From Rhodopila globiformis (GTDB taxonomy: Bacteria > Pseudomonadota > Alphaproteobacteria > Acetobacterales > Acetobacteraceae): a stretch of 35,487 nucleotides of DNA. The notes beneath the pieces are model-generated. The model was given only the letters and a program-made list of their open reading frames with translations. It did not search any database and was not told where the DNA came from. The stretch spans positions 1 through 35,487 of the forward strand of contig NZ_NHRY01000058.1 in assembly GCF_002937115.1 (NCBI RefSeq). The letters run 5' to 3'. Position numbers and translations under genes: made by a program. Each line of letters opens with the position of its first letter. Position 1 is the stretch's first letter. This document shows positions 16,260-24,674 of the stretch, piece by piece.

Positions 16260-17033
16260 ATGGCGTATAACCCTTTCGACCTGACCGGCAAGGTCGCCCT
16301 GGTCACCGGCGGCAACAGCGGCATCGGCCTCGGCATGGCGCAGGCCATGGCGCAGGCCGGCGCGGACATCGCGATCTGGGGCACCAACGTGGCAAAAAAC
16401 GCCGCCGCCACGGAAACGCTCCGGGCGACCGGGCAGAAAATTCTGGCGCTGCCATGCGACGTCGGTGACGAGGCCGCGGTGGAGGGCGCTTTCGCCCGCA
16501 CGCTCGAGGAATTCGGCCGCGTCGATGGCTGCTTCGCCAATGCCGGCGTGTCCGGCCGCGGCGGCCACAGCTTCCTGGAGATGAGCGCCACCGAGTGGCA
16601 TCGCGTGACGCGGGTCAACCTTGACGGCGCGTTCTACACATTCCGCGCGGCGGCGCGGCACATGGTGGCGCGTGGCGGCGGCGGCGTGCTGGTCGGCACC
16701 GCCTCGCTCGCGGCGATCGAGGCCGCGCCGCGCAGCGAGCACTATGCCGCGACGAAGGGCGGCATGATCTCGATGGTGCGGGCAATGGCGGTGGAATTCG
16801 CCCGCCACGGCGTGCGGGCGCACGCGATCCTGCCGGGCTGGATCGAAACCAACATGACGGCCAATGCGGTGGCCACGGACGGATTCAAGACCAAGGTGCT
16901 GCCGCGGGTGCCGATGCGCCGCTGGGGCGAGGGCAGCGATTTCGGCGGCATTGCGGTGTACCTGATGAGCACGGCGTCGGCGTACCATACCGGGGACACA
17001 TTCGTCATCGACGGCGGCTATTCGTTGTTCTGA
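16260..17033 (+). CDS. SDR-family oxidoreductase
   Basis: A 257-residue classical short-chain dehydrogenase/reductase. Signatures are the cofactor motif TGGNSGIG near the N-terminus, NAG in CFANAGVSG, a catalytic Ser in GTASLAAIEA, and the active-site YAATK. The C-terminus YHTGDTFVIDGGYSLF is typical. It would interconvert an alcohol and a ketone with NAD(P)H in the cytoplasm. The ATG is preceded by CTGGAGGAGAGCACAC, a strong site. The gene is divergent from the catabolic run, so the two could share a regulator, and it could also feed ketones to the Baeyer-Villiger enzyme; both links are only contextual. Confidence 0.93.
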   Translation: MAYNPFDLTGKVALVTGGNSGIGLGMAQAMAQAGADIAIWGTNVAKNAAATETLRATGQKILALPCDVGDEAAVEGAFARTLEEFGRVDGCFANAGVSGRGGHSFLEMSATEWHRVTRVNLDGAFYTFRAAARHMVARGGGGVLVGTASLAAIEAAPRSEHYAATKGGMISMVRAMAVEFARHGVRAHAILPGWIETNMTANAVATDGFKTKVLPRVPMRRWGEGSDFGGIAVYLMSTASAYHTGDTFVIDGGYSLF

Positions 17034-17050
17034 AGTTCCATTTCAGGCAA

Positions 17051-17070
17051 GCCGGGCAGCGCCGCCCGGC
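17051..17070. terminator. Hairpin between convergent genes
   Basis: A perfect 7-bp stem (gccgggc/gcccggc) with a six-base loop lies in the 52-base gap between the convergent SDR and serine hydrolase genes. It has no T run on either strand, but its position suggests a bidirectional 3' end. Confidence 0.45.
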
Positions 17071-17085
17071 GAGCCGCCGCCGGCC

Positions 17086-18261
17086 TTATGCCACCGCGCG
17101 GTATACCGCCGCCTCGAACGCATCCAGCGTCTCCAGCACCGTCGCGTCGGCAAACGGCAGCACCTGCGTCATCAGCACGCCCGTTACCTTGCGTATCGGA
17201 TCGAGCCAGTAATAGGTATTGTACAGCCCCGCCCAGGCCAGGCTGCCGGCGGTGCGGCCGGCCGAGCCCGGGGCGGTGTTGATCAGGAAGCTCAGCCCCC
17301 ATTTCTTCACCATGCCGGGGAACAGTTCCACGTCGTTAGATACGTTCGGCATCTGGGTGGGCATCCGTTGCACGTCCAGCGCGCCGATATGGTTCTGCCC
17401 CATCAGCGCCACCGTTTCGGGCCGCAGGATGCGCGCTCCATCCACTTCCCCGCCCTGCATCAGCGCGCGCAGGAACCGCATGTAGTCCGCGGCGGTGGAG
17501 AACAGCCCGCCGCCGCCGCCGAAGAACTCCCGCTCCGCCACCACCCCCGGCGGTGCGGCGGCCGGGCGCAGGGAGCCGCCGGACTCGCGGTCGTGCACCG
17601 TGGTCAGGCGGCTTTCCCAGTCCGGGCGCTGGATGTAGGTGGTGTCCACCATGCCCAGGGGCGCGCAGATGTGCCGCTGGAAGTAGGTTTCCAGGTCCAG
17701 GCCGCTCGCCGCCTCGATCATCCGGCCGGCGATGTCGATGTTGATGCCGTATTCCCAGCGCGTGCCGGGATCGAACGCCAGCGGCGCCTGCAGCGCCGCC
17801 AATCTGCCACTACGGGCAGTCGGCAGACCGGTCAACTGCGCATAGCGGTTCATCGCGGCGTTCCAGGTATCGTAGACGAAACCGGCAGTGTGGGTCAGCA
17901 GGTTTCGCAAGGTGATCGCGGCGCGCGGCGACCGCAGCACCGGCTGGCCGGCGGCGTCGAATCCATCCAGCACCGGCGTATCGGCCAGGAACGGCAGCAC
18001 CGTCCGCGCCGGTTGGTCGAGCGACAGCCGCCCCTGCTCGACCAGTTGCATCGCCGCGGCGGCGGTGATGGCCTTGGTCATGGAGGCGATACGAAACACC
18101 GCATCCGGCGTCATGGGCGCCGATCGGCTGACGTCCAGGCGGCCGAAGGCGGCATGGTAGAACACGCCGTCGGCGTCGGCCGCGGTGGCGACCAGGCCGG
18201 CAATGCGGTCACCGGCAACGGCCGAGGCGAGAACCTGGTCGATCGAGCCCGTGTTGCGCAT
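17086..18261 (-). CDS. Serine hydrolase, beta-lactamase class C/EstB-like
   Basis: A 391-residue penicillin-binding-protein-fold hydrolase. The nucleophile motif SMTK is at 60-63 (Ser60, Lys63), and Tyr171 in RWEYGINIDIAGR is the probable second catalytic residue. Length and the lack of a signal peptide fit cytoplasmic family VIII esterases (EstB-like) better than secreted AmpC beta-lactamases. A purine-rich site, AAAGGCGGA, lies before the ATG. It ends facing the SDR and lies 131 bases after the DUF6295-like gene. The substrate is unknown; ester or amide hydrolysis is the family role, and beta-lactam resistance should not be assumed. Confidence 0.92.
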   Translation of the reverse strand: MRNTGSIDQVLASAVAGDRIAGLVATAADADGVFYHAAFGRLDVSRSAPMTPDAVFRIASMTKAITAAAAMQLVEQGRLSLDQPARTVLPFLADTPVLDGFDAAGQPVLRSPRAAITLRNLLTHTAGFVYDTWNAAMNRYAQLTGLPTARSGRLAALQAPLAFDPGTRWEYGINIDIAGRMIEAASGLDLETYFQRHICAPLGMVDTTYIQRPDWESRLTTVHDRESGGSLRPAAAPPGVVAEREFFGGGGGLFSTAADYMRFLRALMQGGEVDGARILRPETVALMGQNHIGALDVQRMPTQMPNVSNDVELFPGMVKKWGLSFLINTAPGSAGRTAGSLAWAGLYNTYYWLDPIRKVTGVLMTQVLPFADATVLETLDAFEAAVYRAVA

Positions 18262-18392
18262 GGCGTCCGCCTTTCCCGTTGCCTTCGTGTCGGAACGGTA
18301 TCAGCTCCCTGCCCGGCTGGCAAATCCGCGCTACGCGCCCGACGGAGGCCCGGGGCAAAATTGGTGTCGTAGACAAACGACCGCCGCGCGCC

Positions 18393-18704
18393 TCATCCGC
18401 TCCGTGCGTTACGATGCGGGAACGGGGCGCCCTTGCCCCGCACCTCCGCCTCCTCGAACGCGGCGGCGGTGATCGCCCGGTCGAGCGCGGCGCGCAGATT
18501 CCTTGCGGTTTCCAATGTCAACTCGACACCGGCGCGCGCCCCGGGCTCGAGACCGGTATTGATGAAGTCGAGCGTGATGACGTCGCCCAGCGGCGCGTGG
18601 CGGGCGTGGTCATAGGCGACCACCGCCTGCGCCAGTGGAAACCAGTCGTCGCCTCGCTTCGCCATGCCCTGGGCGCGGACGATTTCGACAATGGACGTGC
18701 ACAC
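18393..18704 (-). CDS. Small DUF6295-like protein
   Basis: A 103-residue protein of unknown function that I associate from memory with the DUF6295 family, whose members start MCTS and share an FDH/YDHxxHAPLGD-type centre and a DFINTGLEPGARxxVELT segment. The frame is open much further upstream, but that part is antisense-like noise inside the dienelactone hydrolase gene. The GTG at 18704 gives the family-like N-terminus VCTSIVEIV and follows AGGGGAT. It begins 11 bases after the hydrolase stop, so the two are probably one operon. The balance of acidic and aliphatic residues suggests a small soluble beta-rich protein. Function cannot be assigned. Confidence 0.7.
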   Translation of the reverse strand: MCTSIVEIVRAQGMAKRGDDWFPLAQAVVAYDHARHAPLGDVITLDFINTGLEPGARAGVELTLETARNLRAALDRAITAAAFEEAEVRGKGAPFPHRNARSG

Positions 18705-18715
18705 AGGCCGATCCC

Positions 18716-19465
18716 CTATTTCGCCAGATGCCTGTTGAAGAACGCGAAGACCTTGCTCCAGCCGTCCATCGCCTGCTCGGGCCGGTAGAGTGGCCGGTGC
18801 CAGTAGAAGAAGCCGTGGCCGGCGCCGTCGTAACGGTGGAATTCGTAGCCCTTGCCGTGCTTTTTCAGTTCGGCTTCGTGCTGGTTCACCTGCTCGGGAC
18901 TCGGCGCGCGGTCGTCGTTGCCGAAGATACCGATCAGCGGGCAGGACAGGCCGCTTGTCAGGTCGATGGGCGCGACGGGCGTCTTGTCGTTGAGTTCCTC
19001 CTTGCCCATCAACACGCGGCCGCCCCATAGCTCGGCGCAGGCGTCGACGTCCTTCCTTTGGCAGGCATAGAGAAAGGCGTGGCGGCCGCCGGAGCAGGAG
19101 CCGAAAATACCAACTTTGCCGTTGTGCGCGGGCTGCGCGCGCATCCATTTCACCGCGGCCTCGGTATCGCCGATCACCTGGGCGTCGGGAACACCGCCCT
19201 CGGCCCGCACCTTGGCGGCGACATCGTCAGGGTTGCCGTTGCCGGCCCGCTCATAGAGGTTGGCGCAGATGGCGAGAAAGCCGTGATGCGCGAAGCGTCG
19301 TGTCGTTTCGATATAGAACTCGCTCCAGCCGGGAAGGTGGTGGACCAGCACCACGCCAGGGAAGGGGCCCGCGCCCTCCGGCCTGGCCACATAGGCGGTG
19401 ATCGGGGTTCCCTTGTCGCCGCTGATGGTCACGTTCTCGCAGGTCATGCCTCGGTAGAATGACAT
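18716..19465 (-). CDS. Dienelactone hydrolase-family protein
   Basis: A 249-residue alpha/beta hydrolase of the dienelactone hydrolase family. The nucleophile elbow GSCSGG carries Cys124, as in true dienelactone hydrolases, with Asp184/185 (FGNDDRAP) and His217 (GAGHGFF) completing the triad. The Glu that holds the Cys in classical enzymes (QEIFG segment) is replaced here by VHHLPG at 41-46, so activation or substrate differs from chlorocatechol-pathway enzymes. No signal peptide is evident. It is the first gene before the DUF6295-like protein. A role in hydrolysing a lactone or ester is likely; the true substrate is unknown. Confidence 0.92.
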   Translation of the reverse strand: MSFYRGMTCENVTISGDKGTPITAYVARPEGAGPFPGVVLVHHLPGWSEFYIETTRRFAHHGFLAICANLYERAGNGNPDDVAAKVRAEGGVPDAQVIGDTEAAVKWMRAQPAHNGKVGIFGSCSGGRHAFLYACQRKDVDACAELWGGRVLMGKEELNDKTPVAPIDLTSGLSCPLIGIFGNDDRAPSPEQVNQHEAELKKHGKGYEFHRYDGAGHGFFYWHRPLYRPEQAMDGWSKVFAFFNRHLAK

Positions 19466-20268
19466 TGGTGCTCCTCCGCGGGCGCCGGCCTTGATTGTCC
19501 GTGCGGCGGCATCTTACGGTCAGGGCGTGCGCATGCCAAACCCGTAGCCGGTTACAGGTCTTTAACAGAAGTGCCGCGCTCCTGCGGGCAACTATTGATC
19601 GTCAACGGGCAGAGGCTTTCACCGCGTCCGTTTACTGGCACTACGACCAGAAGGGACCGGACGAGCAAGACAACAACCGGCATGGCGGCAGTTTCCAATC
19701 TGGTGATCATTCTCCGCACGAACCGCGACGAAATTTCCGCGTTCTGCGTCTGATCCACCGGCGGCCAGATGCGGGAGTCTGCTTCGACGTGCTTACCCTG
19801 ACGATCAACGGTGCCTGCGCGGTGCATCCCGATGGCGCCCGGACTCGTTGCGCTCGCCGCGTCCTGGCGGCCGTGGAATACGCACAGGATGGCCGCGCGC
19901 GAACCTACGACTGTCCATGCGAGCTCGCATGGCCATCCGTTACCATATCGGCATTACAGCCGCATGAAGCAACGCGATTGGCTTTCCCCCAGATCCAGGC
20001 GGCAATTACCCGACCAGGGCACAAGACTGACGGCGCCGAGACTGGCTGAAAAAGGAATCCTTCTGACGTATCTTTTGATCTCAACCGCTTTCGATAGCGC
20101 ACGTTATGGTGAGAACAGCGCGAGCGACGCACAAGAATTGCGTCGGAAGTTTAAGTACGGCAAGGTTCTTAGTGGAGGTAAACGCGCAGACAGAGTTTCA
20201 CTATTTAACAAAAGGCTTCATCAAATCCCTGGTATACGTCAGATGAACAAAGTGAATGCGCTTCATCA
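19466..20268. other. Long stretch without a recognisable gene, AT-richer right end
   Basis: These 803 bases separate divergent genes. Several frames are open on both strands (the longest about 184 codons at 19495-20049) but their translations have no family-like pattern. The part from about 20050 to 20268 is visibly richer in A and T than its surroundings. It should hold promoters for the dienelactone hydrolase gene and the large fusion gene. One open frame (19811-20272) overlaps the fusion start as ATGA, which could indicate coupling or chance. No repeats or RNA gene were recognised. Confidence 0.6.
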
Positions 20269-23200
20269 ATGAATGTAACAGACGAAACCATCTGCACTCC
20301 CAATTCCGTTGGCATCAGCCGCTCCGCGCTGACTGATTTCATCCGTTTCTGCGAGACGGCCACAGGCGTCCGCTTCCCCAATCAGGCGAATTTCCACCAC
20401 TTCTCCAGCACGGATTACCGTGCCTTCTGGCGCCTTTTCCTGGACTGGTCAAGGCTTGCCGCCGAGGGCGACCCCGAGCCGGTGTGCGACGGTGACGACG
20501 TGGAGCGCGCGCGGTTTTTCCCGAACCTGCGACTCAGTTACGCGGAAAACCTTCTCGCCGGGCCATCCGAGGCAACAGCCATAATCGCGCGGCACGGAGA
20601 CGGCAGGCGCGAGCAACTCAGCCGGGGTGAGCTGCGCGAGCGCGTGTTCCGGCTTGCCAGTGCGCTACAGCAGCTTGGCGTGCAGCCGGGCGACCGCGTG
20701 GCCTGCATCGCCCGCAACAACGCCGAGGCTGTGATCGCAGCCCTCGCCGCGGCCGTGATCGGCGGCATCTTCTCCAGCTGCGGCGCGGACATGGGCGCTT
20801 TCGCCATCCTGTCGCGCTTTGCGCCGCTCGCGCCCGTCGTGCTGTTTGCCGATACCCGGGCCGAGCCGTGGGATACCGGCGCACCACTGGCCGCGCGCGT
20901 GGCCGAGGTCGCGGCCGGGCTGGCATCGCTGCGCGCGATCGTGAGCTTCGATGAAGCACCGCTGCCGCCAACGGACGACATCGCAACGTATCGGCTGAAC
21001 GCGCTGATCGCGGCGGCAGACGGGGATGTCGCGTGGGAGCGGCGGCCATTCGGTCATCCACTGTTCGCAATGTTCTCGTCCGGCACAACCGGCGCTCCGA
21101 AATGCATCCTTCATGGCGCTGGCGGAACGTTGCTTGAGCATGTCAAAGAGCACCGGCTGCATTGCGATCTGCGCCCCGGCGAGCGGTTGTTCTACCAGAC
21201 GTCCTGCGGCTGGATGATGTGGAACTGGCAGCTCTCGGCCCTGGCCTCGGGAGTCGTGCTGGTCCTGTACGATGGCGCGCTGACCGCGCCGGAATCGCTG
21301 TGGCGGATCGTTGCCGAGGAACGCGTCTCGGTGTTCGGCACCAGCCCGGCTTATCTGCGCTTCTGCGAGGATGCCGGTCTTGTGCCGGGGCGCGACTTCG
21401 ACCTCGGGGCTCTGCGCTCGGTGCTTTCAACCGGATCGATCCTCTATCCGCGCCACTACGACTGGGTGGCGGAAAATGTCGGGCGAATCCCGCTGCAATC
21501 GATTTCCGGCGGAACCGACATCATCGGCTGCTTCGTGCTCGGCAGCCCCAACCTGCCGGTGCGCCGTGGCGAGGCGCAGTGCCGAAGCCTCGGCCTTGAC
21601 GTGCGCGCGCTGCCGCCTGCCGACGATCCCGCCTCGCCCGTTGGCGAGCTTGTCTGCGCCAATCCGTTTCCCTCCCGGCCGATCGGGCTTTGGAACGATG
21701 GCGATGGCACGCGTTTTCACGCCGCCTATTTCAGGCAGAACCCGGGCCTGTGGACGCACGGCGACCTGATCGAGTTCACCGCGGCGGGCGGCGCGCGGCT
21801 GCACGGGCGCTCGGACGGCGTGCTCAACATTCGCGGCGTGCGCGTCGGCCCGGCAGAGATCTACGCGGCGCTCGAGGATGTGCCCGAGATCGCGGAATCA
21901 ATGGCCGTCGAGCAGACCGCGGAAGACGAGCCAGGCGGGAGCCGCCTCGTGCTGCTAGTCCGGCTTCGGCCCGGTGCGGCACTGGATGCCGCTCTCGCAG
22001 CGCGGATACGGGCGGTGCTGCTCGAACGTGGCTCGGCCGCAATGGTTCCGGCGCGCATCGCCGACGTCAGCGCGTTGCCCGAGACGCATAACGGCAAGCG
22101 CTCGGAAGCCGCCGCGCGCGCCGCGGTCAACGGCCGATCGGCGCGCAACCGCGAGGCCCTGCGCAATCCGGAATGCCTGGAGGAGATCGCCGCCCATCCG
22201 GCGCTGCGTGCCCCGGCGCCGTCATGCGCTCCCGCAGCCGTCGACGACCTGCCCATGGACGATCGGCTTGATGCGGAACTGCAAGCACTCTGCCAGCACC
22301 TCCTGGGAATTTCCCCGATTGCGCCAACGGATAATTTGTTGGCCGCGGGGGGAAACTCGTTGGCCATGCTGACCCTGATCATGGAAATCGAGCGGCGGGC
22401 GAAACGTGAATTGCCGGTTGCAGTGCTGTTCGCGAAGCCGACGATCGAGGGGCTGGCCGCCCTGCTCCGCGGCACCGCGGCAGGCAATGAGACGCAAGGC
22501 GTTCATGTCCGGCCGATCGGCACGCATGACATCGAACCGATTTGCGCCCTGCTCCACCGCGTGGGATTCGAAGGGGACCAGATCGGACGGATCAGGCCGG
22601 AAATCTGGCGTAACCTGTTTGACTACAGCTGGCTGGAGCAAAAGCCCGATCGCGGCTTCGTGCTTGTCGACAACAACGACATCGTCGGCTTCCTGGGCAC
22701 AATCTATGCCAGACGGGAGATCAACGGCAAGGCCGGACTCACCTGCAACCTTTCATCCTGGTACGTGCAGCCTCGATACCGAGGCTGGGGTGCCGCCCTG
22801 TTGCACGCGGCGTTGCGCGATGCGAACGTCACGTACGTCAGCCTGACCCCGAACCCATTGTCGCAGCAGGTCTTCCAGATGCTCGGGTTCCAGGAACTGA
22901 GCGGCCCGATCCTTCTGCTGCCGCCGCTCCTGCATGCCGAAACGCTTCAACATGCGCGTCCGCGAATCAGTTTCGATCCAAACGATGTGCGCGCGTCACT
23001 GGATGATCGGCGGCGTTCCATATTCGACGACCATGCCCCTTACGACTGCCTGCAACTGGTCGTATGGGATGGCCCGGAGCAGGCCTATATCGTTGCCAAG
23101 CGCCGCGTCATGCCGGTGCCGAAGCTGGCGTCATGGCTCGGCAAGCGCATGACAATGCCGTGCTCCGAGATTCTGTATTGCAGCAATCCGCCGCTGCTGA

Positions 23201-23394
23201 ACCGTCACCTCGAGCGCGTGAAGCTTGCGATCCTGAGACGGCAACGAACCGTGGTTCTGCTCACCGCGGCACGGCTGTTCCCCCGGCGCCTGCGCGGCGC
23301 GACGCTGAAGCAGCACACCAGCTATCGCTCGCGCCTGTTTGACGCCAGCGAATTGGATCAGCTTTATTCAGAGCTTGTCCTCCTGCCGGTCTGA
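20269..23394 (+). CDS. Acetoacetyl-CoA synthetase-like adenylation / carrier protein / GNAT acyltransferase fusion
   Basis: A 1041-residue three-part fusion. Residues about 1-650 match acetoacetyl-CoA synthetase: LRLSYAENLL, the AMP-binding FSSGTTGAPK at 268-277, TSCGWMMWNWQ, SISGGTDIIG, GRSDGVLNIRGVRVG, and the C-terminal catalytic Lys610 in NGKRSE. Residues about 668-735 form an acyl/peptidyl carrier domain with the phosphopantetheine Ser at about 697 in GGNSL. Residues about 745-1041 are a GNAT-type acyltransferase: CNLSSWYVQPRYRGWGAAL (from about 825) contains the R-x-x-G-x-G acyl-CoA loop, followed by a longer tail. A stand-alone synthetase is about 650 residues. The logic is activation of a short acid (acetoacetate or 3-hydroxybutyrate-like), loading on the carrier, and transfer to an amine or sugar. 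No strong ribosome site precedes the ATG, so the start is provisional. Confidence 0.88.
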   Translation: MNVTDETICTPNSVGISRSALTDFIRFCETATGVRFPNQANFHHFSSTDYRAFWRLFLDWSRLAAEGDPEPVCDGDDVERARFFPNLRLSYAENLLAGPSEATAIIARHGDGRREQLSRGELRERVFRLASALQQLGVQPGDRVACIARNNAEAVIAALAAAVIGGIFSSCGADMGAFAILSRFAPLAPVVLFADTRAEPWDTGAPLAARVAEVAAGLASLRAIVSFDEAPLPPTDDIATYRLNALIAAADGDVAWERRPFGHPLFAMFSSGTTGAPKCILHGAGGTLLEHVKEHRLHCDLRPGERLFYQTSCGWMMWNWQLSALASGVVLVLYDGALTAPESLWRIVAEERVSVFGTSPAYLRFCEDAGLVPGRDFDLGALRSVLSTGSILYPRHYDWVAENVGRIPLQSISGGTDIIGCFVLGSPNLPVRRGEAQCRSLGLDVRALPPADDPASPVGELVCANPFPSRPIGLWNDGDGTRFHAAYFRQNPGLWTHGDLIEFTAAGGARLHGRSDGVLNIRGVRVGPAEIYAALEDVPEIAESMAVEQTAEDEPGGSRLVLLVRLRPGAALDAALAARIRAVLLERGSAAMVPARIADVSALPETHNGKRSEAAARAAVNGRSARNREALRNPECLEEIAAHPALRAPAPSCAPAAVDDLPMDDRLDAELQALCQHLLGISPIAPTDNLLAAGGNSLAMLTLIMEIERRAKRELPVAVLFAKPTIEGLAALLRGTAAGNETQGVHVRPIGTHDIEPICALLHRVGFEGDQIGRIRPEIWRNLFDYSWLEQKPDRGFVLVDNNDIVGFLGTIYARREINGKAGLTCNLSSWYVQPRYRGWGAALLHAALRDANVTYVSLTPNPLSQQVFQMLGFQELSGPILLLPPLLHAETLQHARPRISFDPNDVRASLDDRRRSIFDDHAPYDCLQLVVWDGPEQAYIVAKRRVMPVPKLASWLGKRMTMPCSEILYCSNPPLLNRHLERVKLAILRRQRTVVLLTAARLFPRRLRGATLKQHTSYRSRLFDASELDQLYSELVLLPV

Positions 23395-23501
23395 CGCGCG
23401 TTGCCGGCATGATCCCCCCGGGTCGTCCGGGTGCGGCGCACGGTTTGCCGGTTCCGGGTCCGATGCGCTCCACCCCTGGACCGCAAGGCAATTCGCGCGC
23501 C

Positions 23502-24674
23502 TCAACGGAGCGCCGCTGGTACCGGCCGCGTTACCGCCTGAATCAGGTTTCCATAGGCCGAGGCGCAGGCCGCCGTCGTGAATGCCCCCGCCCGGGCCTT
23601 GAGAACTTCAGGCGGCCAAAGCCCTCGCAGTTCCCCGACCCGGTCCATGGCTTTGGCCAGGGCGTCCGGCGCCTGCGTCGGAACCAGCAAGCCATAGCGC
23701 CCATTGGCGAGGATCTCGGACGGCCCATGCTCGCAATCCGTGGAAATCACCGGCGTGCCGCATCCCAGGGCCTCGACCAGTACGTTGCCAAATCCTTCCG
23801 ACCGCGAACTCAGGACAAATGCGTCCGCCCGACGGAACCAGGGCAAGGGATTGTCCTGGAAGCCCAGGAACTGCACGGCATCGCCCAGTCCAAGCGCGCG
23901 GCTTCGCTCTTCCAGCGCGTTACGCAGCGGTCCATCACCCAGGATCAGCAGGCGGGAAGGTTGATGCTGCCGGTGCATGGCCAGGGCACGCAGCAACGTT
24001 TCGTGATCTTTCAGCGCAACGAGCCGGCCGGCCGTAACGAACACGGGACCGGCCGGATCATCGAACCAGGGATGGCGGACCGCCGCGTTGCACCGGCTGA
24101 AGAACTGGGCGTCGACAATCCCGTTGTGGATCACGTGCACCTTGTCCGGCGGGACGTGCGCGATCCGGCGCATTTCACCGGCCAACCCTTCCGATACACA
24201 CACGGCCGCAGCGATATCGGGCGAAAGCAGCCGGTAAAGGCTGGGAATGTATCGATAGCTGCGGCTGAGGCCTTCCGTGTACCGGGAAGACAGGGCGTTG
24301 TGCTGGCAGATGATGACCGGCGTCCGCGTGCCCGACAACCGGCTGGCAACAAGCGCGGCGACGTTGTTATGGTCGAGGTTCGACACCAATACGTCTGGCC
24401 GCGCCTGCCGCAGGAAGCGGGCAAGGCGGGAAATATCCTGCAAGGTGCGGCGACTCGCCAGATCCACGACCGCCACGCCGGGCGGCACCGCAGGGGAAAA
24501 CGCGCCGCTGAACTGATGCAGCACCAGCGTGATGGCCCAGCCGGACGCCTGCAATGTCTCGGCCAGCGTCAGGATTTGCCGCTCGACGCCGCCCGAGGCC
24601 AGGTCGCGATTGTAGATGGCGACCGACGTGCGCCGCGTGTGGCAGCTTGCTGATCCCACGAGGTCTGCGTCCAT
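23502..24674 (-). CDS. GT4-family glycosyltransferase
   Basis: A 390-residue GT-B fold retaining glycosyltransferase. The N-terminal donor/acceptor loop appears as LASGGVERQI, the C-terminal half has TAGRLVALKDHETLL and ILGDGPLR, and the E-x7-E nucleotide-sugar motif is SEGFGNVLVE (Glu293 and Glu301). It would transfer a sugar from a nucleotide donor to a glycan or lipid at the cytoplasmic face. No membrane helix is present. The ATG at 24674 was preferred because the upstream 29 codons look non-conserved, but no strong ribosome site marks either start. It is convergent with the acyl-activating fusion across 107 bases, suggesting a glycan-modification pair. The sugar is unknown. Confidence 0.9.
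   Translation of the reverse strand: MDADLVGSASCHTRRTSVAIYNRDLASGGVERQILTLAETLQASGWAITLVLHQFSGAFSPAVPPGVAVVDLASRRTLQDISRLARFLRQARPDVLVSNLDHNNVAALVASRLSGTRTPVIICQHNALSSRYTEGLSRSYRYIPSLYRLLSPDIAAAVCVSEGLAGEMRRIAHVPPDKVHVIHNGIVDAQFFSRCNAAVRHPWFDDPAGPVFVTAGRLVALKDHETLLRALAMHRQHQPSRLLILGDGPLRNALEERSRALGLGDAVQFLGFQDNPLPWFRRADAFVLSSRSEGFGNVLVEALGCGTPVISTDCEHGPSEILANGRYGLLVPTQAPDALAKAMDRVGELRGLWPPEVLKARAGAFTTAACASAYGNLIQAVTRPVPAALR

Noticed and set aside
17086-18261. Class C beta-lactamase conferring resistance
   Set aside because: No signal peptide, and the pattern fits EstB-like esterases; the SxxK motif alone does not imply beta-lactam hydrolysis.
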